Shown: positions 13,918-28,222, numbered from the stretch's first letter. The stretch is DNA of 64,000 nucleotides from Motacilla alba alba (GCF_015832195.1 NC_052017.1:9066790-9130789), one strand, 5' to 3'. Translations and numbers: made by a program. Notes: generated by a model from the sequence alone, not told the origin.

Positions 13918-15170
13918 CTGTTGAAAGGGAGCAAGAAAACAGAGCATTAAAAAAATGGAACTCATCAATACTTGAGAGGCTAAAGGTCCCAAAAGAGTTA
14001 TCACCTTGGCCTCTTTGAGTCTGAAAGCCACCACTAACTGTATTCCTGTCACATAGTGATCGTGATATCAAGGGAATTGGGATCAGGTGCTTCTTCAGGC
14101 ATGATGAATCACCTGAATTTTCCAGCAATAAGACAAACAATAAGGTGCAAATGGAATTGTTAGGAAGTGTAATGGGCCCATGATGCAGCAACCAGTTCAT
14201 CTCAGTCCTCAATAAAAAATGTAATAAAGTAAAAGGACAGAAAGAAAGAAAAGGATTGACGAGACAAGGAGGGAAACAAACAATGAAAGGCAAATTGCAG
14301 GCTCGGTATCAAATGGACAAGTGAAAAGCATATTTTTAAACTCATTAGATTTTAAAATGAATCTTTGCCCAGTGAAAGGATACAAAATTTATTATGGATT
14401 TGAAAGTAAACAATGGAGCAAGACACACAGTCCAGAGGACACTGATTAGATACATAGGATTTAGCTTGGTGTGTGCATACACTGCTGACAGAGACCCCTT
14501 TAAATCTTTTTAACCTTTGTCAATGCCACATTTACATTTTTTAATTTAGAAAACAGGTTGCAATCAAGCCTAACACAATATGACTGCTATCATTTTTAAA
14601 AGCACTTATCCAGACGCAAAATTTATATTTGCAAAAATTTCAGGTTATCAGAGCTGATACAACTCTAAAGATGTATTAAGAACATTTCATCCCTAATAGA
14701 CAGATCCTACCTTGCTTAGCTGTTCAGTACTGTGGAACCAAATAAAAAAGTATTAGGAAAGAAAAAAGATGCAGGAATGTTATAACAGTGTCCAGTGAAA
14801 ACAACAGAGACAACATTCTCTGTCTAAATTGTCATCATAGATTTATTCTCAACATTTTTAAAGCCCCAAAGACCATAAAATTATACCTTACAAGCATATC
14901 TAACTTATGCCATGGTAAAGCAGAAACAACTTTCCTGAGATTAACCCACAGGAAAAAAGGTTCTGTATTTGTTCCTTCGAGGATTTATAATAAGTAGGAG
15001 AAGAAGGTGTCAAAAAAAGCATATATTTGACACAATCTTTTCAACTGGACTAAGGGAAAAAGTTTTTTTCAAAGGTCACTATTTCTACCTCAGAGTTTAA
15101 GCTTTTTTTATCTAATTTTACATCATGGTAATTCACTGCCACTATTTTATTTATTGTCTGCAATGAACAT

Positions 15171-15232
15171 TGGGGGTTTGGGTTTTGTTTTTGGTTGGTT
15201 TTCTTTTTTGGTTGTGGATTTTTTTTTCACTG
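15171..15232. repeat. G/T-rich low-complexity tract
   Basis: GGGGGTTTGGGTTTTG followed by TTTTTGGTTGG-type sequence and a T run. Confidence 0.8.
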
Positions 15233-17299
15233 GTTTCTGCATGCACTGCCCTGAGGGCACCTCTATTTAAATAATGGGATATCTCATGTGGATCTTGGTT
15301 AGGATGGAATTGCTCAGCCTCCCTTCATGCTACTAGCCCAAAATGCTCAAGAGACCTCCTGTCACACAACCAGAGGTAGCCCCTCAAGGCACCAGATAAA
15401 TATAGAGATTTTCTAGATTTCTAAGACAGAAATGTTCTTGTGTGAAAGTAACAAAAGAATCTGATTGATTGTGTAAGGAAAAAAAAACCAAAAAGTAGTA
15501 TAGATTATTCATAAAACTGTTCTATTTCAAGGACTGACAGTGGATAGAAACGTGATTATTCTCATCACTATCAAAGCAGATTGTCATAGTTACTCTGGGG
15601 TTTATGTGTTAATTAAATCATTTCTCCCAAAGAGGTTGGCTTAAATTTTACAGCAATGATTGGTGTCAGCAAGTGGGCTTTCACTGTAATAGCAAGTCTG
15701 ATGCAGGCAAAGGCTGCAGTGTCCAATGGTGCTGCTTTTTAACCAAGGGAGCCTCAATCTCCTGCTCTCAGTTCACCCCTCCCTACTCCCCTGAAAAAGC
15801 ATTCCCCAGCTTCAAAAACAAGACATGCTGCAACAAGCCAATGCAGCAGCAGTAAATGGGGGGTGTAATCAGAGCATTTGAATGCTACAAACCAGCAATA
15901 ATGCTGGAGGGGAAATGGATGAGAAAATGGTGCAGGAAGGCCATTGTTTTGCAAGCCTGAGCATCCAAGAGCAGTCTTAGTAACTCTCATGCAATAGCAA
16001 ACTCAAACACAAAGGTTCACAAACTCAGATGCAGTGTGATAGGCTAAGAAATTATCATCCATAATAGCACAGGAAAGCTGCAGGATGAGCATTCCATGGT
16101 ACCAATACCATTACTGATCCCACGGTCACATTTGAGGATTCCCATTAAGAATGATTACAATCACAGTATTTTCCAATGCAATTTTTCCCAGCACTGATAC
16201 AATCTAGTACTGTGTATTACAGTTCTATGACAGCTGCGTTGTAGGACAGTAATTCAAAATTCAAACCCTTTTCCTAAAAATGCCCAGCCATGATTTTCCA
16301 TGCTCAATTAAAGCTTTGCTTTTGTTTAGTGTTTCATTTTGCTCATTGTTGCATGGTTTGTATGGTGATTGCCTTCAACTTTGTTTATATGGAGAGAATC
16401 ACACCATTTCCACCAGCACAGTGCAAACCAAACTGACTTACCTTGTAACAGCACTATTGACCCATGCTACCTGTCTGAATTCAGGCTTTCACAAGGACAA
16501 TCTTTCAAACATCACCTGTTCTCCCACCCAGGGCCCTCCCACTCATCCTCAGTGCAAGCACTCAATACTTGAACAGATGATATTTGTGATCTTTCACATG
16601 CTGTGCTTACTGTTCAGCCTGCTCAATTCAGTTTCTGTATTAGGGAGTAGAGTTTTTCTTAGAAATATGTTTTGTCTATTGACTGTGAGGGTTCAACAGC
16701 TATGAAATTAACTCAACAGGAAGTGTTAGACAAACCAAGAAAGAAAGACAAAAAATAAGTGTTGAGATAAGGAACAAATAGTGAGACACTCTAGACTAAA
16801 GTTGTGACAGTAGACAGAAGGCTCTTTAGACAACCCTGACAACTGAAATATTTTATCAAGGCCAAAGACTTGGAGAAAAATTTGGGTAGGGTTCACACCA
16901 CTTTGTCTGATCTGTCCTTGCAGTTCCCAATGGTCACTGCAATTCCCAGTGGGGGATCTGGGAGCTCCTTTGGTGCTGGGCCTTGCTGGAACTCCAAGCA
17001 GTACAGCACAGAGGGAGCCCCTGGGCTGTGGCTCCTCACAAGACAGATCCAACTCAATGCATTTGCTTCCAGAAGTCTGTGATAAGGCATTTCAGTACAC
17101 CAGTAACAGTGAATCCTTAAGATAGAAATCACAATTTATATACGCCTCAGAGATACAAAGCAGGAGGCAGTAAGAAAACAAAAGCAGAAAAAGGACCTCT
17201 CACGGATGCTATTTACACTTTCCAAGTTCTCCTGAGGCTGGCTAACCCATTCTTTGTCCAGGAAAATGAATGGTTTCTGCAGTGCCTTTAACAGCCTGC

Positions 17300-17474
17300 T
17301 TGATGGCCACTGGAACAGGATCCCCAGGACACAGCATGCTCAGCAGAGTTCAAGAAGCATTTGGACAATATTCTTGGGCACATGGTGTGATTTTTGGGGT
17401 GTCCTGTGCAGGGACAGGAATTGGACTTCAGTGATCCTCAAGGGTTCCTTCCCACTCAGGATATTCTATGATTC
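17300..17474 (+). mobile_element. CR1 LINE 3' fragment
   Basis: This is a truncated chicken-repeat-1 element in plus orientation. Diagnostic text includes TTCAAGAAGCATTTGGACAA, GGGGTGTCCTGTGCAGGGAC, and the terminal GATATTCTATGATTC. The 3' end is intact, with about one and a half copies of the ATTCTATG tail. The 5' truncation point is approximate. It is antisense to PTPRN2. Only the 3' noncoding part remains, so there is no reverse transcriptase. Confidence 0.88.
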
Positions 17475-18232
17475 AATTTTACCACTACTTTTTATGATTG
17501 ACTTGAAGGTTTCTGATCACCTTTGGGCTAGATTCTGGCCTTAGGAAGAGTCAACTGCTGGATGGCAGAGCACCTTTTTGCAGATGATATAGATGTTGCC
17601 AGCTGACATCTTGAGACAGTGCTTACTTTGGGTTTCCTACCTTTGCTCTCATTCCATTTGCTGTAGATTTCTCTTTTGCACCTTCTTTCAAGGTAACTGT
17701 AACAACAGCAGCTAAAAGAAAATGTGATACATCTCACTCTTCAAAATAATTCTTTTGAGGTCCTTTTAAAGTTTCTATCTCCAGCTCTCTTGGAAGATGA
17801 AAAGAGAGTCAGAAAGTATATAAAATTCATGTATAATGTACTTCCTTCCATTGCTTTATCTTCTAATACCATCTCTACCTGTAAGTGCTACCCTAATTGT
17901 TATTTTTTTAGTTGATAGATTCAGACCCTACTGCATCAGTAGCAGAACTCTGTCTCACTCAGATGCCAATCTCTATCTCATATTATTGGTAGAATAACTT
18001 TGACACACTAATGACAATGAATAAATAAGTGGGGAATTAAATATAAATATTTCCTTTGGGGTTTATAAAGATACATAGATTAACAGATATAGTTTCAAAG
18101 TCTTCCAGAGTGTCATCTGCAAAATATTTCACTACTGCTTTTGCCTTTTTTTTAGCACTTTTCAGGGCAGCGCTCTTGCACTGTTATACCTCCTGGAGAA
18201 TATGGCTTATACCTCTCCTATAAACAGCCACT

Positions 18233-18344
18233 ATTATATTATATTATATTATATTATATTATATTATATTATATTATATTATATTATATTATATTATATT
18301 ATATTATATTATATTATATTATTGTATTATATTATATTATATTA
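18233..18344. repeat. ATATT pentanucleotide microsatellite (about 112 bp)
   Basis: About 22 tandem copies of ATATT run from 18233 to 18344, essentially pure except for one interruption (TTG) near 18323-18325. Translated, it gives the meaningless YYIIL repeat of an open frame starting at 18202. Such near-pure arrays are usually length-polymorphic. Confidence 0.97.
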
Positions 18345-21300
18345 CAGCATCATCCCTTCAAAGGAAATTACTCCCCAGCTCAGTTCAAGACTCTGATGTC
18401 ATGATTTAATGTCATGACATAGTCATGAAAACTTCTGTATCCAGTTTAACCATGTCAAAAATCATCCATTTCAGATCTACTTGATTGACCTAAAATAATC
18501 CTGAGCCAATCAGCTCCCTATAAGTTCATCAGGAGTTTTGTCTAACACATACAAGAAAAAAAACAAACCAAAAAACCAAACCAAACAATCTAATCAAAAA
18601 AGGCAGCATCTAGCCTATAAAGCTGTTTTATTTAGAGATGAATCTGAAATGAAAGCACAGGAATAAATATCTCTTAACTTTAATGTGAGCTGCTGAGCAC
18701 TTCTGAAAATTAGTGCAATCCATTTAAATGCTCAGGAGTGGATTTGGAAGCCCAACTTTATGTAATTGTCAAAGTGTTTCCACAAAGTGTACTGGACACT
18801 GAATACCAGAAAATTAGATTGTCTGGTGAAAATAAGATTTTGTATCTCCCAGTGTCTAGGTACCTCCCAATGAGGAAGCTGAAAACAGAAATATTTTAAG
18901 GAACAATCCACTTACAGAGGTAATTTAAATAATAGAACACTGAATGATAATCTTCCTCTGCTATTGACTATTAAGATTTAACTTTTCAATTTACAAGAAA
19001 AATGCAGTGATGAGAAATAATTTTTAAAATCTGCTCTCAGGAAGTTGGCACAACTTAGAACAATCCCATTAAGTCAGTTTCTTCTCAGTTCTAGATACAA
19101 AATGTATAGTAATGCTAGCCTTTTTTTTTTTTTTTTAGTCTGTCTATGCAATCCCACAATCTTCAGTGGTTTTACACACAAATGAGAGAATACCTGCAGC
19201 TAAACAAGTAACTAATGAGGAACAGAATATGTCTTCACCTGGGAGAGATCTATCAAGTTACCCCAGTCAAGACATCTTCCTGATTTGCAACTCCACTGTC
19301 CATAAAATGAAGGCAAGTACACCAACTTTCCTTGTCAGCTTCCTGGTATTGTTGTATAAAAGACAATAATGTTATTATTTGACTTGCATTCATTCTGGAC
19401 CTAACAGCAGAGGCACCAACACTATTGGCTCTACACACCACTCCCTACCAGATATGGAGGAGATGCAGTAGCAAATACTACGCCACCTGAAAATTAACTC
19501 AAAAACTTCACTTATTCCCCTACTAAAAATTTTGTTCCACACAATGTTAGCACAGGGCCTCTGACTGATTTTAGAGCACATCTTGCAGATTTAGAGCATA
19601 TTTGAGGCACCCTGATCCCAGTGAAGTTAAGTTCTGCCTCACTGGTGAGTTGGAAGTCTTGCTAAAGGCCTGCTGTGAGCAAAGAGAGTAGGAGACCAGT
19701 TTTTTGGACCAGACTTGCTTCATGAATGGCCAGTTAGACCACTTTAACAGAAGAATAGTGCTGAATATTGGATGCTGATCTCACAACCAGTTCAGCTTCA
19801 CGCTCCAATTCTCTGAACAATGTTACAAATGGATTCCACGTTTTCAAGAAATTCCCAAGATTAAGTACAAATCTGATGAATGAGAACAAACATTTTGAAT
19901 AATGGCCTATTTTTGACCTGGACCTAATGATTTATGCATTCAAGGCTCAAAGTTTCCCCTTCTGGTTAAAGAACAAAAAGGAAGCATGTAAATGAAGACA
20001 CAGGAGGAGTTCTGTGGGGACACTGGCAGCATGGCCAGCTCTGCATGCTGAGCTAAATGGAACTCATACTCTAATATGAGCCAGTGGGCAATGTCAAAGG
20101 GAACAAGAGGAAAAACAGAAGTAAACCATGATGAAAACTATATGTTCTGTATTTCCCAACATGCCTGTCAAAACAATCCCATAAATTGAACCATTTTGGT
20201 AGCAAGAAATCTGATGCAGTTATACAGATGGCTCGATTGCTGGTGTTTGCCAAGCCTGCTCTCAGCCCAAGGAGAACAAAATTTAGCTCAATGTTGTGCT
20301 GAGGTTATGTCAGTCCCACAAGCAGTTGCTCTCACTTGCTTTTCCTCCTCCCAATTGCCAAGTGCCATTGGAAACCCACTTACTGAACTCTGAAATACTC
20401 CCTTAGTGCCATCATTCAAATTATGTATTGTCTTTACCAGACTGTACCTAGTGCCCTTCCAATACTCTGTTTAGCAATTGTAATGCAGCACTGTGATGGA
20501 CATCCAGTCAGCCCTGTCAGATTAATTCAATTGAATCATTTTCTGCAAAAATGAAGAATAATATACAGTACAGAAATGGGCCTGACATTCGGAATTGCTC
20601 TCTTTAAACCTAAATGTCAGTCTAATCCCCAGTAAAATCTCAAGTAAGGTAGGGTTCAAACCACCTAAAATTTGCTTACATCAGAACAGAGGCAATGATG
20701 GCCAGTTTGCCCATTTTCAAGAGTGATGAGCACTACAATGAAATTGCAAGGCATTTCTCTGCAGACTCAAAGTTGCCTGAATGCTTAACTACAGTATTCT
20801 CCCAGCAGTAAGTATATTTTCTGGGCAGGTAAATGCTACTCACGCCCAGCCTCTTTTGCTGTCCAAACTTGAGCACAATGGCATGGACACTCCATTTATC
20901 CCCATGGAGAACGTTCAAAAGTTTGCCTATACCTGGGCTCAGCTTGAATAGTACTTAATACACATTTAAATCAGAAAATGAAGCAGAGCTTGAAACCAGC
21001 ATCTAGGACTTTTGGGGAGGAGACATTTTACTCAGACCCTTGCTGTCGTTAAAACCACTTTCAATGCACACAGGCTCAAAAAACTAAGTTTGGACCAGCA
21101 GTCTTCCTTACTCCTGAGTGCTGCAAGTTAAGAGTAAGGTCCTCTTCTGCGCATTATTTATCTTTCTCTGTTGCTTTTAGGCCTGAAGACAAACCACTGG
21201 GCCATCAAGACGATGATGGACAGTGTTTTCTCTCATTTCTGGTACATAGAGCACTCTTCCAGCATGTGGGAGTTAAAACTGCTCAGACCAACTTCAGTAA

Positions 21301-24300
21301 AGTCTCTTCCATCTCCTGCTTCACCTTTCAAGCCCCACAGTAATGAGCAGAAGACAGAAAAAAGATCCTAGACCCAGTGCCTGTCAGCAGAGCAGCACTA
21401 GGCACACTGGATCCCTGAACATCCTACTTGTTTGGCATGTCTCAGTGAAGCAGGGAGATATTTTGCAGTCTGGGCTGTCTTCTGGAGTCTTAAAAGGTCC
21501 CTTCTAATCAGTGGAGGAAAGAAGATGTCTAACCTCCCTGTGTGGGTATGTCTTCACCTGTCTCTCAAGAAGCTCAGTCATGTGAAATGAAGTGGATGAC
21601 ATCCTTGGGGAATATGTGCAGCATCCAGCAGTTTGGTACCTAAATGAGTCACTCTGGCTTTCACTCTAAATTCTGAAATAACCACGTTTCAGCTTTACAC
21701 CTAGAAATGTGCCTTAAAGGGAAAAGATATTAAACACATGGGTAACAAGGCACATATCCAAAGCTCTTGAAAACAGAAGCTGAACGGATAAAATCTGTTG
21801 AAGAATTTAATTTCAGTAATCAACTTTTATTAAATAATGGGAGCTACACACAGATTATGCCCTGCAGGCCAAAGTGTTGGGTTAGAATTGTAAGATTCTT
21901 TCTCATTTGGTTCTTTATCCCATAGATTCACTTGTTAGCAAAAAAAATTCTACCAGAAGACCTGTCTGGATGAGTTCACCAAAGATTCATGGCTTCTTGT
22001 GGTGGTAGTTTACTTTAGGAGCTAATCTGAGTTTTGATCTTTGTTGGTCCTGCCTACCACTATATTTATTCCAAGTGTTTATATTTAAGATTTTTTTAAC
22101 AGTCATTCTCCTAGTGGACACAAATAGGAACTTCTTTTACACTGAAATTTTTTTTTAGTACTGATCTGAGGACTGAAAGTAATTTTTACTCAGTAAAATT
22201 ACTGAGAGTAATTTTTTCCCTCTAGTCTTTTTAAATACTGATTTTTAAGAAAGATTGATTTCAAAGTTTAAAATAATTATTTAAGGAAGTTCCACCTGGC
22301 CATTTCTCAGTAATATCTGTGTTTTGATTGACATCAAATCAGCTCCCTGTCCATGACAGAGAACAGTCTATAACGGTATCACTTTCTTAATATGCAGCAC
22401 AGTTTCCACAGTACTGAAGATAAAAAGCTAAACCTAAAAAAAGAAAAAGCAAAGTTCAGAAATATGAGTCTGGAATACCATATGGAATGCATTAGAGAGT
22501 CAAATAAGGAGTCTGTCTTTAGGACGAATAACGTTGAGGACCAGTTTTCTCTGGCTGCTAACACCATTTGGCAGCAGTACGGACTTTGACTGGTGCAGGC
22601 ACAATCCCTGCTGGTGGGAAGCTGAGAGGGGCAGCCTAGCCAGCTCCAGCCAAGCTGCCATCCTTCCTCCATGCCTGGAAAAGAGCAGGAATGTCTGTCA
22701 CGGGGCTGAGGCTGAGTGACGAGACTCTGAGATGTGCGGAGTTATTTCAGAGCTTCTGTAAAATGACTTACAGGTGTGCCAGGGACTGTCTATTTGCTTA
22801 TTACCTGCTCTAATGAATACAAAATATTAAATATTAAAGAGGGGGAGTGTTGAAACAGGCAACTTCTGCATTTTTAACCACTCACTTTCATGGGCCAGCA
22901 TCAGGCTTGGTTTCTTTCCCATCCTACCTCCCCTCTCAGGGCTTGGCAGGGAAAAACGGAGGAGCCAGAATGGCAGGACCTAGGCACTGCCTGTCCATGG
23001 GCAAGGGGCTGGTGCACACCAGCCATGACTGCTTTGCCTGCTAAAAGCAGTCAGAGAAAAGGAAAAAGAGCAGGAAAGCAGCTTCCAGTTCCTGCTGCTG
23101 GGATCAAGAAGGCGTGAGAAGAGACATGGTGAAGGAAACACATTCCCAGCAGTACATGATAACCCCAGAGCCTGAGTCAGTTCTCAGCAGCAGCCACCAG
23201 CACAAGACTGGAGGTTTTTTATACCACCTTGAACATGCTACTGCCTGATTTTCTAAAACTAGCACTAAATACAGGATAGCCCAAAAGTAAGTGCTAAGAA
23301 AATAAGTCCAAGATAATTTTGGAAAAATTCTGAGGGAAGGCAAGAAAAGTGGTCATCTGGGATCTGCCTCTGTAAGGACCACCTAAGAATCCATCTATCC
23401 TGGGAAAAACAGTGCTTTGACAAACAATAAATTTTAGTTTCTAATGAACATTAGTTATTTTGTTTTCTTTTTCTTTTTTTTTTTATTTTTGGCTTGGGCA
23501 ATGTTGTATTTACACAACTAACAATCAAGAAAGAAAGATGGAAAGACATTGAGAGAGTTATTCGGTAACAGTATTCAAAAATAGTATTTCCCCAGTTCCC
23601 TGAGGGAAAACTTAGATGGTGAAAGGGTGTCTATGCAAATGCCATTATTCAGGCACTTGCCCAAAACCCAACCAAAGAGTAGCAAAACACAGGTATTCTA
23701 TCCCAGGAGTACTAGGAACACCTGACCAAATCAATGAGAATATTATACACGAAAATCACACTAACTGATTCATTTTCTGACTCCAGAGGTCAGGAATGGT
23801 ACCACATTTTCCTTACATGATCCTCATGAAACACATGAACCTTGTCTAAAAATTGTATCAGTCAAGCACTTTCCATGTGTCACATGTGCAGTGTAGCCTA
23901 GGCCAAGAACAGACAGATATCAGAAGTGAATTCCTCTTGTCTTATACCCTGCAGCAAGAGTATTCCTTCTGAAAATAAATAAGATTATTATTATAATGCT
24001 AACAAACAATTAATGTGATTATGCATCTGCTTAAAAATTAGAAAAATCTTTTTTTTAAAAAAAATATGTCCTTCTGAACTCTTGACCTCAGTGATAAGTA
24101 TTACACTAGTTTGTGTTTTAGAAATGTTGGGAAATGGGCTACTGTCTTCAGGATTTGCATGCTTTCCTTTAAATTTTCAAATCTGAAAATATGTGCCACC
24201 ATATGAAGAGCAGGATTCACATACATAGATACAACAAATCTTTTCTTCAAATGTTCCACAGCCTCAGAGCACAGAATATGAGGAGTCTAAAGAATACCTT

Positions 24301-25341
24301 TGCTTTTTCTTTTTCTTCTTTTTCCCCCAAAGTATTATTTTTGTTAATGTCTATTATTCTGTCACACTTATTCCAGCTGAATCTCATCTACCATTGTACT
24401 TCTTAATCCCTCAATGTATTTAAATCCACCTGGAATTTTTCTAAATCCTCCATAGTTCTTCCTAACAGAGACAATTTGCCGATGGGGTACCACTAATCTC
24501 TGTACACACTGAGGAGCAGCAGTTCATGACAAATCTTTCTCTTCTATCTCATAACCAGCTCTAAATCCTCGGTGACACCCTGCCCCTTGCTCTGTGACTC
24601 ACTCTCCTTAAAGTCAGTGTGAAGAGCATCCCATTTACGTCCTGTTGATTTGAAGGGTAGCTACAACTTGTGGTTTTGCTGTGACGGCAGCTTTTCTCCC
24701 AGGAGAGTCTGATGTATCTCAGCAGAAGGTGCTGAGGACCTGAGGGTCTTCCATGTGTGGTGCTGCCACCAAGGAGAAGAGCGGGTCCCTGGAACTGCCT
24801 CCTGGATGCCCAGACTCAGTGGCCCTCACATACAAATAGGCAGGACTTAAATTTTGTAGCTTAAAATAGCAGCCTATCATCAATGCAGTCTCAGGGTCTG
24901 TGATCACAGCACTTCTCCATCTCAGAGAAGCTGTAAACATCATTAGGGAAACTTTTATTTTAAGGACACAGTTTAATTCTTTTGGATTTCCCTATTTTTT
25001 TTCTTTTTTTTTTTTTTCTTTTTTGCTCCTACTAAGATTAGTAAATATTTTAACAAGCAACATAATGAGAAACTCAGCTGCTGATGTAGATTGATGTGAA
25101 ACTCCTTGCGTGCAAGTTTCAGTAGTAACTGAGGCATGGCAGGGCTGCTGATGGTACTGCAAAAACAGATACAGCTTTATCAAGGTCCCACTAGAGATTT
25201 TCACTCCCCTCTTCCCACTGACTCCTGTCTCCTGAGAATTGGCTTCATGGAACTTTTTAGGACACCAACACCACTGTTCTCTGATGTGAAAGATCCTTTA
25301 CCAAGCCTGGCAATGGTCAGCTTCTGAGCCACACACCTCAC

Positions 25342-25635
25342 TGTCACAGTAGGACATGAAACAACATGACGCACACACACCGCTGCTCTCAAGGTGAAAA
25401 AAGGGAAGTTTATTTTCTGACTCTAACATTTATAGATTTCCAAAAGTCACAGTGGATTGGAGGGTGAAAGTGCCACCTCTCCAATGACACTGGACAGGCT
25501 AGCAGTTTATCAAATTTCTCTTCCTCTATTAAAGAATGCAAAACAATAAGTTATTTACATAAAGTGTGTGAGAAAGTTTGTTACAAGAATGTGAACATCA
25601 GAAGGCTTAGAAAATCTTAAAAAATCAGGGCGGCA
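25342..25635 (-). mobile_element. Solo LTR, ERVK-type endogenous retrovirus (294 bp)
   Basis: On the minus strand the element starts TGCCGCCCTGA and ends CTGTGACA, a TG...CA LTR structure. It is flanked by a perfect 6-bp direct repeat CCTCAC (25336-25341 and 25636-25641), the target-site duplication length typical of ERVK-like and some other avian retroviruses. A polyadenylation signal AATAAA on the minus strand lies at 25409-25414, followed by a G/T-rich stretch. There is no internal retroviral sequence, so it is a recombined solo LTR. It lies in a PTPRN2 intron in the same orientation as the gene. It resembles an LTR family common in songbird genomes; the family name was not checked. Confidence 0.88.
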
Positions 25636-27317
25636 CCTCACAATCCAAAGGATAAATGGAGAAGGGTGTCATCTATTCCTGCCTCAAGGATGGAGCAAGT
25701 GCTCCTGCCACCTCAGGTAGCACTCAGCCTGTAGGAAAAGACAGGACAACACACTGACTCTGCCATTCTTATCAGGCTGGCAACCACGAGTATAAAGCTA
25801 TCAAATCCAGCCTTCTCTAACTCCTACTCCTCTTTTTCTAGACACAAAGGAAGTCTCAGTCATCACAAGAACAATGCATATTATCCATACAATGGAGAAG
25901 AAATGGAGACCTTAGAGGGGTTGGCTGCAGGTCATAGAGGAGGTAAGTGCCATGGCAAGGACAACTGGGAGCATTTTTAATACCAATTTTACAGTGTTGC
26001 CTTTAAATTCTTTCTGAGCCTACCGAGCCTAAAAAAAAAATTTAGACACTGAAATTGTATTTATTTCTCTTGTCTGGAAGTGCCCTGAGAGTAACTCATC
26101 TGATAATCTATAATAAAAGTCCTGGGCACTGATGCTTTAAGTCCATGATGTTAGAACAGCCTGCCTTGTCTGTCTGAGTCTGAGTTTTCGTCCATGCTTC
26201 AGTGTAACTTCATACATCTTGAAGCACACATCTCCAGTAAAGACTTTGGGAAGGAATGCATTTCATGGATTCATCTTGGTTTGAACACAGTCTGCGTCTT
26301 TAACATTAAGTTAAATAATGATTAATTTTGTAATGGTTCACATTTATCCAGAATTCATGAGAACAACTAAATAACTTCCAAGCACAGAGCTATTCACTGG
26401 ATTGTTTGAGAGCTGCCTGACTTCACAGCACTGTTATTGTAATAATTTTAAGGACACTGCAATTTTATTGCATTGGGCTGCACTTTCATTTTTTCATGCT
26501 TGTTTCCTCAAAGGCTATATTAGCCATAAAACCTTTTTAAGCTTACTTCTGTTTTGACAGCTCAGCAAATTCCCACTTTCTGTAATTTTTTCCCCTCTTT
26601 TCCCACCATCAGTAAGTGTGAATCTAAACCTCTTAATACAGACAGATTCAAGTCCAGACCAATTTGTAACACAAATGACACTCGCTAAAAATCAATGGCA
26701 GTGGTTGGGCTATGAAGGTCAGAGGAGATAACAGCCTCCTGGAAACAGGAGAGAGAGAGAAGTTGAGAAGGACCAACTCTCTGGAGTTATAATCAAAGTG
26801 TGACACTGTGCCAGCCTGTGCTTGCATTACTTCAAACATTCGGTACCTCCAGCTGTGTTAATAGTAACAAATTCATACAGATGCTTTGTCGCCTGCAGAA
26901 GCACAGAAATAATGGCAATAATCTGTGCCATGATTGTGTTGCCCTCCCTTCTGAGGCTGAAATGGACCCCACCAAAGTACTCCCTAATGCATTTGAAGCA
27001 GAATGCTGGAAACAGCTACAAGGTTCACTCGTCATTCACCCTGAATCTCTGATTCAAAAAAGCCTTGAAAATGCAAACCTGTTCTTTCATATCAAATTAC
27101 TTCTTCATACAAGTAATTAGTAAATGAGATTGAGGACAAATGAAGATACACATTTTAATGCACTTTTGACTTTTAAATTCTTTCCCTTTCTTCATATCTT
27201 CCATCTTCCTTCAAGGCAGCATAAAGCCCAGAGCAATTTATAATGCAAAATGACAAAGAATATCCAACAATATTGTGTTCAAATAGAGTTGAAGAAACAT
27301 GAATACTAGCTCATAAA

Positions 27318-27573
27318 GGGATTAAAGCACCACCCCTATGAAGACAGGCTGAGGAGTTTGGGGTTGTTCAGCCTGGAGAATGGAAGGTTGTGTAGGAACC
27401 TCAAGGCAGCCTTCCAGAGTCTGAAGGGGACCTACAGGGAAATCAGAAGGGGCTCTTCATCTGGAAGTGTAGTGACAGGACAAGGGGAACTGGATTAAAA
27501 CTAAAAGAGACTAGGTTTAGGTTAGATGTTAGGAGGAGATTCTTTACTGGGACTCTGGCACAGGTTGCCTGGA
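27318..27573 (+). mobile_element. CR1 LINE internal fragment, truncated at both ends
   Basis: The fragment matches the CR1 region upstream of the 3' tail: CTATGAAGACAGGCTGAGGA, GGGGTTGTTCAGCCTGGAGA, TAGTGACAGGACAAGGGGAA, then AGGTTGCCTGGAGAA. The final 3' section with the ATTCTATG repeats is missing, so this copy lost its own 3' end by deletion or later rearrangement. The edges are approximate. It is antisense to PTPRN2. Confidence 0.85.
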
Positions 27574-28222
27574 GAACTTCTGTTCAAATTTGTTCACTGA
27601 TTTTCCATTTATGAAATTACTTCATTCTAATTTTTAGTGGTTGACCATTTACATTTTGTACATAAAATGTGAGTTAAGAGATTAAAAAAAAAATAAACAG
27701 GCATGAAAATTAGATTATGGCATTTTTTACATCTGAGCTTCCCAGGACTGGGCAGAACAGCACTGATGAAAAAGTACTGTCAGATAATAGATTGCACTAT
27801 GATTCAGTATGCTGCATTCCCAGGAATCCTGATCTTTGGCTTTCTTGCTCTCACTCATTTCAAAAGTTTAAAATTCATTAAACTTTTTCATAACGACCTG
27901 AATGGTAATTACCCAAAAAGTACTGTGATATCCTAGAAGAACTGACCATATGTTATAGTGAGATATTGCAGCTTTTCAGGGTTTTAAGGACTCCCACTGT
28001 TTATAAAAACAAAGCACAGCCCCCAGCTCCCTCTTTAGTTTAAGCATATTTAATGTGCAGCTCTTTAGCCTGGAGTCAGCAGAGTGACCTAAACCTGCTC
28101 ACTGAGAGGTGGTGGAGTGCCTGAACCAGCTGATCTTCCAAAGACCTGGCATGAAAGACCCAAACAGAGCACGCCAGAGCAGCACAAAGGCATGGATAGA
28201 GGAATGAGAGTGTCTGGAATGC

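Noticed and set aside
13910..14293. A 127-residue minus-strand open frame next to the DPLS exon
   Set aside because: It reads through the acceptor in a different frame from the PTPRN2 exon and shows no similarity; the correct exon starts at 13917.
16280..16705. A 141-residue open frame with hydrophobic stretches
   Set aside because: There is no recognisable domain, no flanking splice or promoter support, and composition is as expected for T-rich intron sequence.
18202..18396. Open frame encoding a YYIIL repeat
   Set aside because: It is only the translation of the ATATT microsatellite.
21440..21520. Possible CR1 tail (GTCCCTTCTAATCAG-like phrase)
   Set aside because: Only one short phrase resembles CR1, with no ATTCTATG tail or upstream CR1 text.
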